From assembly GCA_930367215.1 (NCBI GenBank), contig OV884059.1, positions 48,764,957-48,828,956 on the forward strand: a DNA stretch of 64,000 nt, read 5' to 3'. Below are positions 55,284 through 64,000 of this stretch, piece by piece; position 1 is the first letter of the stretch; each line of letters begins with the position of its first letter. Position numbers and translations under genes: made by a program. This stretch comes from Pollenia angustigena (taxonomy: Eukaryota > Arthropoda > Insecta > Diptera > Polleniidae). The notes under the pieces are model-generated. The model had not been told where the DNA came from, did no database searches, and saw nothing but the letters and a program-made list of their open reading frames with translations.

Positions 55284-58200
55284 ATGATCCAAGAGCCATG
55301 GATCCACAAGGATCGGGTTTGCGGATTAAACCTCAAGGGCTATAAGCTCCTATATGCCAAAGCAACAGGTAAAATTAGATCTTGTATTTTGGCTAAAAAC
55401 ACGCTGGATATCTTCATTCTTTCTGATTTCAGTGATGAAGACACAACTTCAGCGGTCCTAGAGATGGGCGACATGTCGATCTGGATCGTCTCGGGCTATA
55501 TGGCGCATGACCAGGCTTGTTCGTGGCTTGGTAGCCAAAGCCGGCTCCATGGGTAACCCGGTGGTTATCTGTGCTGACGCTAACGCGCACCACATCACGT
55601 GGGGCAGCTCCAACACCAACACTAGAGGTGAGTCGCTATTTTCTTTTATCTGTAGCAGTAATTTGGAAATAGCAAACATAGGCGCGGAACCTACGTTCAT
55701 TGTAGCTAATAGGCAGGAGGTTCTTGATGTGACATTGGTCAGCTCGGAACACTCCGACTTAATAAGTAACTGGGCGGTCTCAAATGACTGTTCTTTTTCG
55801 GACCACAGGTAGGTTGAGTTTCAATTAGGTCCACCCCCCTTGGGGGTGTGTACTTTTGTGAATAGGAGGAGAACGAGGTGGGACTATCAGGCTAGTCTAC
55901 TCGCTGATTCTCTGGGCTCAGTCCCTGTCATTAGTGGCATTACGGAGACTGAAATGGCAGTGGAGTTCCTATCGGGGGCACTGCGTCAGGCAACGGCACT
56001 GGCCTGTAGGCCAGTGGCAAGGAAGAAGGCGGGCAAGCCACCATGGTGGAGCCCTGAGATTGCACAGTCTCGCAGAGACTGTCGTAGGTTATTCAATATG
56101 GCTAAACGACTGGGAAACTGGGCGGATTATAAGTCGGCATTGAATAGGTTCAAGAGTTTGGTTAGATCGGCGAAACGGAATGCCTGGAGGAACTTCTGCA
56201 GCGGCGTGGAAGGCTCCTCTGAGACAAACCGGTTGCGCAAAATAATGGCTTCTTGCCCGGCTGTCCCTAGCTACATTCAGAAAGCTGATGGTAGCTGGAC
56301 TACGAATAGTCAGGAGACGCTGGAGGTGTTAATTGACACGGACTTTCCTGGCAATTCCTTTCCAACACCACGGAAGATCAACTGCTTATCAGAGCCTGGA
56401 CCCGTGTCCATTTCTCTGTGCTATGATAGGCTTAATTGGGCGATAAGGAGCTTCGACTCCTTTAAGGCTTCTGGTCCGGACGGTATTATTCCGGCCGACC
56501 TTCAAAGAGAATGCGGGGCTTCTGATTCCTTGGCTGTCCGCTATTTATACGGAATGTATTAGATTCTCGTACGTTCCCATCCGATGGACTAGATGTAGGG
56601 TTGTTTTATTTCCAAAGGGAGGTAAAGCATCCCACACCAGACCTAAGGACTAAAGGCCAATCAGCCTGTCGTCTTTTCTTCTCAAGACCCTTGAAAGGGT
56701 CATTGATATTCATCTGAGGATGTCTATTCCTAGACATTTGCTCTCTTCATCGCAGCACGCCTACACCAAGGGCAAGTCTGTCGAGACGGCGCTCCACTCA
56801 CTGGTCGGCTACATTGAGAAATCCCTTGAATTTCGGGAATACTCACTTGTGGCCTTTCTGGACATTGAGGGAGCTTTCAATAATGTCAAACCCAACTCCA
56901 TCTTGGAGTCGATGAGGGAGGTTGGGGTTGACGATGTAATTTGTAGATTTATTGGTAATCTACTCGATAATAGGATAATTGAATCCACGATGGGTGCTAC
57001 TAATGTTTGCAGATTTGTGCACAGGGGCACCCCGCAAGGTGGGGTTCTGTCCCCTCTACTATGGAACCTGACGGTGAACACTTTGCTGGGCCGGTTCGAC
57101 AGATTAGGGATAAGAACCGTCGCGTATGCGGATGACGTGGCGGTGTCGGTCGCGGGTAAACACCTGGACACATTGTCCCATTGTATGGAAACTGCATTGC
57201 AGATTCTAAGCTCTTGGAGCATTTCCTGTGGACTTGGTGTCAATCCACAGAAAACTAAGTTGGTACTCTTTACCAGGAAGTACAAGGTTGGCAACTTTAG
57301 GCTTCCTAGGCTAAACGGCACGGAGCTGAGACTCTCGAACAGTGCCAAATATTTGGGCGTAATTCTCGATAGCCAACTATCATGGGAACTCAACGTTCGG
57401 ACGAGGGTTGATAGGGCTATTGTGGCCTTATACACCTGCAAGAGATCCTTGGGCAGAAGCTGGGGCCTGGGCCCCAGTGGTGTCGAATGGATCTTTGAAG
57501 CGGTGGTAAAACCGATTCTCTTCTATGGGGTCATAGTGTGGTGGCCTGCCATGGAAAGGGGACGGTACTGCAGGATGATTGAGAAAGTATATAGGTTGGC
57601 TGCGCTGATGATCACGGGATCACTCCGCTCGACACCGACGAAGGCACTGTTTACTATGCTAAACTGGTTGCCGATTGATATCATGGCCGAACAACGGGCC
57701 TTGACTTCCGCTATGAGACTGGGGGAGGTGGGCCTATGGTCTACGCGGAACTATGGTCATGCCAGGGTCACGCTTCACGCGTCATCCGACCTGGCGGGGC
57801 TGGACTATTGCACTCCGGAAACCTTTTTCGGTGCTTTGTTCACGGTTCATCATGGTAACTATGATGAGCTGCTCGATAATACGCGATCTCTGGAGCCGAC
57901 CCTGCGGGTCAACACCGATGGTTCCAGGATGGGCGACATAGTGGGTGGAGGTTTCTTCATCGAGGAATTGGACATCAGGGTCTCTTTTAGGCTGCCAGAT
58001 GGCAGTAGTGTGCTGCAGGCGGAAATCTCTGCCATAAAGCGGGTGGCAAACTGGCTGAAGTACTATCGTATATCGAGGGATATATGTATATTTACGGACA
58101 GCAAGGCTGCCATTGCAGCTCTGGCTGGTGTCTTTACGACATCTATGTTAACAGTGGAATGCCGGATGTCTCTAAATGAGATCGCGAAACATTCCAGTGT

Positions 58201-58726
58201 AACGCTGACATGGCTCCTGGGCAACCATACTGCGGACAGTCTAGCCAAACAAGGCTGTCTGTCCGGCCTGATTGGCACTTCAATGGCCCGCTGCAGGACT
58301 CTCATCAGACGGGAGTCGTACAGAAGGGCTCAGGGGAGATGGCAGGGCGAGCATACCTGTTTGATGGCCAGGACTCTATGGCCTGGCTATGACGCGGCGA
58401 GAACGCGCGTACTATTCGGTCTCGGCAGGGACCGGATAAGGACAGTGATATCGGTTATCACGGGTCACTGGGTGATAGGGACTCATGCTAGGAGGATGGG
58501 TCTTGCGTATAATGACTACTGCAGGAGTTGTCATGATGAGGAGGAGGGGGAGACGGTGTTTCACTTCCTCTGCCAATGCCCCGGTCTGGCGGCCGTTAGG
58601 GTGAGGCATTTTGGGAGACCGGAATTGCCATGTCGGGACGATTTGTCCAATGCGGGACTGAAATCGATCTCCCTGTGCTGCAGGGAATCGGGGTGGTTCG
58701 AGACTGCGGTGACCTCTGGGGAATAG
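55284..58726 (+). pseudogene. LOA-clade ORF2: endonuclease, reverse transcriptase, RNase H
   Basis: Four frame pieces. 55,284-55,540 and 55,507-55,812 are the AP-endonuclease (IQEPWIHKDRVCGL, VICADANAHHITWGS and final SDHR). 55,840-56,562 is the linker and first RT block (ASGPDGIIPADLQ). 56,720-58,726 covers RT with FLDIEGAFNNVKP, GTPQGGVLSPLLWNL and catalytic YADDVAVSV. It also covers an RNase H domain (VNTDGSRMGD, QAEISAIK, IFTDSKAAIAAL, GNHTADSLAKQG) and a C-terminal CRSCHDEEE...FHFLCQC finger. Stops at 55,810 and near 56,650 and frame shifts near 55,530 and 56,555 break it. RNase H after RT is diagnostic of the LOA/I/R1-related group. Confidence 0.9.
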
Positions 58727-58848
58727 TCTGGTGGATACTGGCTGACCCTTGTCACTGGCTAGGGGTATCACAAAGGGACCGCTATAAGGACCCAAGTGAG
58801 TCGTCTTCGTGACGGCTACCCATTTAACCTAACCTTATCCGACTGGTT

Positions 58849-59019
58849 GGTGGGCTGTCTATTGTGTCAGTTCAACTTTTATTTAAAACAAAATTTGTTT
58901 CAGTTTCAAATGTAAGTTGAACTGATGAGTTTTGCGTTTGTGTTCTATAAATAAAACAATAGACAGCTAGCTGTGCATGTAAACCTAAAAATCAAATTTT
59001 ATTTTTAGTTTTATATGAA
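58849..59019. other. loop of the large palindrome
   Basis: GGTGGGCTGT at 58,849 pairs with ACAGCCCACC ending near 59,027. Within it CTGTCTATTG...CAATAGACAG and AGTTCAAC...GTTGAACT form a smaller stem. It is non-coding. Confidence 0.65.
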
Positions 59020-60871
59020 CAGCCCACCAACCAGTCGGATTGGTTCATGTTTAAATTGTTTTAAAAAGTAATTCTAAGTAAATAAGTTGATTTAGTATAT
59101 CAAAAGGTAACTAGGATTAGTATTAACGTATATCTAATATACTCTTCACTTTTGTGGTGTGGGTATATGAAAATATGATTTTCTATATTAATCATGATGA
59201 GAACATAGTGAAACTAAATAATTTAATGTAAAAGTATAAATTTATATGGGATGTACTATCTATACTTTATGGGTATGGTTGCAATTTGAGAGTTAATTCA
59301 ATGAAATTTTATTATTTTAAAGAAATTTGTGATTATCATGTAAACCTATACACAACCAACCTATCAGCTGGGTATACGGATATCAAAATATTTTTATTCT
59401 CAGTAAGTTGATTCGATGTATTAAGAAGTTGATGTAGCTATATTTAACAAATATTTAAGAGCGTTAAAAAACATCATCATGAATGTATATCTTATATCGA
59501 TTTCATTAATGTGTTGTAGGTAAAAAAGAAGAAAAAAAAACAATCAAATCAAAAATTATCAAATAGAAATAAATCAGCAAATATGTATGTATGTATTTAT
59601 ATTGAAAATAAACTTGCAAAAACCATCAAACTAAACTCTTAATTAGAAATAACATATCTTAAACCAATATATTGTAAAATTCTTAACTGTTACCTATAGA
59701 CATATGAATTTGTACCTTTCTCTTTATAATATTCTATATATTGTTTGTGTAATATGATTCTATTGTGATATTATCAGTCAATATTCTGATGGTACAGTCA
59801 ACTATAAGTTTATATTATATATAAATGTTTAATGATTGCTGTTAAAAGATTATATAAAACCATATATTATGGTTAATAAACTTTAAATTTTATGTTGTAA
59901 GTGCATAACGTGTAAATATGTATATGGTATGAATCTCTCTCAGCTAAAGTATAATTATAAGACAAACCAATTGAATGTATTTAAGAAATGTGTGTATTTT
60001 ATTTCGAATCAATTCATGTTGAATATATTGTTGTTGTTGTTGTTGTTGTTGGATTATATAATGTATCTTATATTTGGTTTGTTATTTAAATCTGATATTA
60101 ATTCTCCCTGTTTCTACATTACCAGATCAAAAATAGGTAACTGCTTTATGCTACTAGATTAAAAATAACGTATCTTGATGTAAAGTGGTATGTTTTCAAT
60201 TAAATAAAATGATGAATTACTCATTCGATGTCGGTTATTATTGTTTAAATCGTACTTACATCCAACTATAAGCTCAATTCTTATTCAAAGTTATTCAATT
60301 ATGAATCCTCTATCAATTCTGTTATTATCTATATGTCTTAATAAATGTGAATTAGTCAACAGAATTAAACGGATAACATCTCTATCATTTCAACCTTAGG
60401 TGATTATAACCAGTTTAATTAAAATCACAATATCAACATTTGTAAAAATAATATTTCTGATTATGATGATGTTAAAGTATCTTGACTAAAAAAAAAAAAA
60501 ACTTATATAAACCTGATTTTGATAATAATGATTATGATTTGTTGGTTTCAACAAAAAAATAAAAACAAAATATATTTAAACCCAATTTTGATGATTATGA
60601 TAATAGAATTGTTGGTTTTAATGAGAAAAGAATATAACTAATCTCAATTATGATGATTATGATAATGAGTATAATGATAATGAAAGGTTGAAATAAGTAA
60701 TATGAAAATTTTCAAATCAAACAAGTTTAAAATGAAGGAGAAATCCTAAATCATATGTATCTCCTACATATAAGAATATAAAGTTTTTAACGAATAATAA
60801 AAATAATAAAAAAAAATATATATATGGCATTAATAAGATCATGATGGTAATTGATGGTTTGATTCTAACAA

Positions 60872-60960
<89 letters not shown>
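59020..60960. repeat. right arm of the large palindrome
   Basis: Inverted counterpart of 51,578-53,434. Its outer end is an expanded (TA)n tract (60,876-60,962), only about 10 units long in the left arm. No gene is called; the 59,929-60,162 frame is the mirror of one in the left arm. Confidence 0.9.

Positions 60961-60962
<2 letters not shown>
60876..60962. repeat. (TA)n microsatellite
   Basis: An uninterrupted run of more than 40 TA units at the outer end of the right palindrome arm. Confidence 0.95.
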
Positions 60963-60963
<1 letters not shown>

Positions 60964-60966
<3 letters not shown>

Positions 60967-62347
60967 TTAAATGAAATTAGATTGAAATTAACATTAGGAT
61001 TGTTAATATTTCATTTAAAAACTCTGTATTATAAGAAACCTGATTTAAAGTAATATAGAGACATTCTTACCGAAACACTACATTCAGATGTAACTTTCTA
61101 TCCAATATATAAATTTAAGGTAGAAAAACTATCAGCGTATCTCAGTGTATAATCAAATTACTTAATATAAACCTAAATTTTCATTTAAGTTTATGGATTA
61201 TTTTTTAATATAGCAGACAAGTAAAAATCAAACTATGTTTTTAAAAGTGGTTTGAAAAAACTGTTTATATAGAATGAATTAAATTATGTGAGAACTGAAT
61301 AAAATTTATAAGAATTGTTAAAATTAAAATAATAATATAATAGATAGATTTGATAAAATGAAAAGGATTAGTATGGATTTTCTTAAAATCGCCTTGTGGG
61401 ATTAGTTTGATGAGAATGAAGTATGGTAGAAACTCGATTCTTGCACGTAATGAAAACTGGGGTCGGTGCAATCTTCGAGGTTGTCGCTAGTATCGAGTAT
61501 TAATTTCCTATATAAAATAAAAGATGCATATGTCTGTTTAAAATCGAAGTTTAATATTTCAATTGAAAACACTAAGTTCAAAGCATTCGTATAACAGTAG
61601 ATAGATATTTTATATGTAATTAAAGAAATTTTAAATTTCCAGATATGTATTCAGTCTAACAAAACGTAAACAAAGCAGCACGCAAGAGTAATACAAGAGT
61701 AATGTTGCAAGTCTATAAACAAACAAAAAACAAGATTGAAATCCAAAACTATAAAACCAAGACCAAAAGACTACTACTAAGATCAACACTAAGACTAAGA
61801 TTAAAATCAAGAGTAAGATTATACTAAGATTAAATATAGAATGATAGCATAAGAAAAAAATTTTTATGTATGTATAGTAGAAATGCTTAAAACAGAATGT
61901 ATATTTAAGGATGTATGGAAGTGTATAAATATTAAATATAGAAGGGAAATAATAGGAAAACAAATTATAGGAATTACAAAACGGTATACAAAAACATTAA
62001 ATAAACCATATAATATGGTTATTGAACTATTCATTTCATGGTATTAGTATATATAAAGTATAAATAAATGATTAATGAAGTAAGGTTTTACATAAATAAA
62101 TAAAGTTTGTGATTTTCTTTTGCGGATTTAACTATTTTAAATTGTTTTATATTCTATGGATTATAATGGTATGGTATGATAATGTATGGTTAATAAACTA
62201 GAAGAAAAAAAAAACATATAAAGCTGTACTAATTATAAAACAAATTTGTTATCTTTAAATTCCTAACTGATAATTATAAGCAGATATAATAGATATTTCC
62301 TTATTAAATATTCAAAACTCCTATGTAATACTCTTTTTTAGATCATC
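60964..62347. other. AT-rich stretch without recognised gene
   Basis: Low-complexity sequence. The minus-strand frame at 61,963-61,631 is a compositional run of L, I, Y and V without family motifs. Confidence 0.5.
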
Positions 62348-62351
62348 TTAA

Positions 62352-63171
62352 CCCTTATCCTGTGTAAAAAAAAAATTACGTATAAGTTGTAAGTGGGTCA
62401 AATTTGCCCAATAGTATTTTAGCATAAAAAACATTAAATTATGTATCATTTTTACAGTTTTCACATGCAAATATTACATTTGAATGGCTTTTACAAATAA
62501 AATTATTGCAGTTAGTACATTTATTTGAATATTTTGTACTGGATGAACGTTGGGGGCATATATAGCATCGGCCCCGCTTTAGACCGCTCTTCTCAACCAC
62601 TTTATCTTTCTTCTGCACACTTCGTACAGTTGACTTGGCAAAACTGCTTCTCGGCATTATGGAACGACGTGATATTTCGTCATGGACAAGGGCATTACCT
62701 AATTCTTCCAAAAAAAGACGACGTCGAAAGTGTTTTTGTTTGTTCCATTCAGCGTCAATGGCAGTATAGATAATCATTAGTTTCATTTTCGTTCAATCGC
62801 GACATTTTTTTAACTTTTTTACAACAACCGCACGCTTTGAAATTGAATTCAGACTAAAAAATATTCATAGTAAAGTAAAATTCTCATTTCTAAAATAGCG
62901 GTAGTTTTTATGTACAATTATATACACACATAAATGTAAAAACTATCATGCAATTTGTATTGGGCAATTTTGACCCACCTACACCTTATACGCAACTTTT
63001 TTTATGGGGACACTCTGTTAGGAGATAGGATTATTTTTGTTTTTGCATTCTATACATTTTCTCGAATGATTAAAAGTCACGAAGTTTCAGAACAATATAT
63101 TAATAACTTTTAAAAATAAAGCAAAATAAAAGTAGTTTTTTTGGTTTTGACCCACTTACATAGGATAAGGG
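62352..63171 (-). mobile_element. internally deleted piggyBac-like element
   Basis: TTAA (62,348-62,351), CCCTTATCCTGTGTAA at the left and TTACATAGGATAAGGG with TTAA (63,172-63,175) at the right. The inner motif GTGGGTCAAA recurs in both orientations near both ends. It contains only the C-terminal part of a transposase. It is a different family from the 35-46 kb piggyBac and from the 8.3-22.4 kb one. Confidence 0.88.
62439..62786 (-). pseudogene. piggyBac transposase C-terminal fragment
   Basis: A 115-codon minus-strand frame with RRLFLEELGNALV, RGRCYICP, KCTNCNNFICKSH and CENCK. This is the cysteine-rich C-terminal domain that binds terminal repeats in piggyBac transposases. No catalytic domain remains, so the fragment cannot catalyse transposition; whether it is made as a DNA-binding peptide is unknown. 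Confidence 0.8.
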
Positions 63172-63175
63172 TTAA

Positions 63176-64000
63176 TTGATTTTGTAATATGATTTCCTTT
63201 TTTCAGTAACATTTAATATTCTATTGGTATAATCGACTTCAAGTTTATACTATATATAAACTTTTAATAAATATTATCAAAACAATTAATAAACCATGTA
63301 CTATGGTTAATAAAATGGAAATTTTATTGTATTTGTATGTATAATGTATAATTATTAACTGTATGAAGTGTATCCATGGATTGAACTAAATTCTTAACTA
63401 TACTGTCATTGTAGAGTATAAAACCATAGAAAAATTCTTCATTAAACTTATATTATAGAGTATCAAACTAGAAAAAAAAATAAATAAAAGGTTATAAACA
63501 TTGAGTAATAGTGAAACTATCTGCAAATGTTTTTAGAAAATGCTTATTAAGTGTTATCAACAAAAATTATATGCTAACTTAATTAACCGATTAATAGTTA
63601 CTTTGACCTTTAGTCCGTTGTAGTGAAACAGACCAGAGTCTCTTGTGATAATTAAATCTGCTTAAAAAAAATATATATATATATAATTCTATTTAAGATT
63701 AACAAAACCCAAAAATGACAACTCCTTCTATTTGTTAAATGTAATTAAAAGTGATGTGCAGCCGGTTGCTGTTGATTTTAAAAAAAGTGGTTGATCCCAC
63801 AAGCCTACCGAGGCATTCAAAGCAAAAAGTCACTAGAAAACCGATGCAACAAAGTCATTAACTATTCTAAACACACACACAATAACTGAAAAAACTAAAA
63901 ATAATTATTCCACGATCAGTTTTTACGAAAACGCACAAGTAAAATTTTCATCCCTCACAAAAACGCACAAGTAAAATTTTCATCCCTCACAAAATTTTTA
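63176..64000. other. AT-rich right end of the window
   Basis: No gene was recognised. A 32-base sequence (AAAACGCACAAGTAAAATTT...) is repeated twice in tandem at 63,928-63,990. Confidence 0.5.

Larger units (their letters stand above)
53435..58836 (+). mobile_element. LOA-clade non-LTR retrotransposon, near full length
   Basis: A 5.4-kb element flanked by a perfect 12-base duplication ATCCGACTGGTT (53,423-53,434 and 58,837-58,848). It has a 5' UTR of about 340 bases, ORF1, ORF2 (endonuclease, RT, RNase H, cysteine-rich end) and ends TTTAACCTAACCTT without a long poly(A). Its higher GC contrasts with the surroundings. All ORFs carry a few frameshifts and stops. Confidence 0.9.

Noticed and set aside
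61631..61963. 110-codon minus-strand frame rich in L, I, Y and V
   Set aside because: The composition reflects AT-rich repeats of TAAGATTA-like sequence. It looks like membrane segments only by composition.

Overview
The window looks like a stack of transposable elements from an AT-rich insect genome, most likely a fly. I see no convincing host gene. The element mix (jockey- and LOA-clade non-LTR elements, a BEL/Pao element, an errantivirus of the 17.6/297 type with env, a Mag-like Ty3 element, piggyBac, pogo, hAT-like, Helitron and a RAG1/Transib-like element) is typical of dipteran genomes. The species cannot be fixed from the sequence. The density and nesting suggest heterochromatin or a piRNA-cluster-like accumulation zone, which is inference.

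Region 1 (1-5,800): a gag fragment and LTR edge of an LTR element running off the left end, a scrambled jockey element whose ORF1 lies inverted inside its ORF2, a small MITE, and a possible tRNA-derived SINE head.

Region 2 (5,815-29,154): a set of insertions nested up to six deep, most with recognisable boundaries. A long-inverted-repeat DNA element is split by an errantivirus (6,849-28,756, duplication CGTG). Its env is split by a piggyBac-like MITE (8,275-22,361, TTAA). That is split by a 13.2-kb BEL element (8,601-21,827, 743-bp LTRs, near-identical). The BEL leader holds hAT-like elements, one of which is split by a truncated jockey copy (10-bp duplication) and another MITE. A pogo-like MITE (TA duplication), itself holding a palindromic MITE, sits in the errantivirus leader. 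A hairpin insertion sits in its 5' LTR. The BEL element carries an unusual third ORF, a second gag-knuckle/protease module behind a splice-acceptor-like sequence.

Region 3 (29,155-45,800): small MITEs, a degenerate Helitron helicase with a partly duplicated flank, then a tandemly duplicated piggyBac. Copy 1 has a broken transposase and no right end. Copy 2 has both TTAA-flanked ends, but its transposase core is replaced by a Mag-like LTR retrotransposon (275-bp LTRs). Its 3' end carries a 1.65-kb Helitron placed exactly between A and T, with copy 1 as the empty site.

Region 4 (46,389-51,256): an element encoding a nearly intact RAG1/Transib-like transposase with one frame break, followed by about five tandem 170-bp units, between terminal inverted repeats that do not look like ordinary Transib ends.

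Region 5 (51,578-60,960): an approximately 1.9-kb-arm palindrome interrupted by a 5.4-kb LOA-clade element with a 12-bp target duplication. Region 6 (60,964-64,000): AT-rich DNA holding an internally deleted piggyBac-like element that keeps only the transposase C-terminus.
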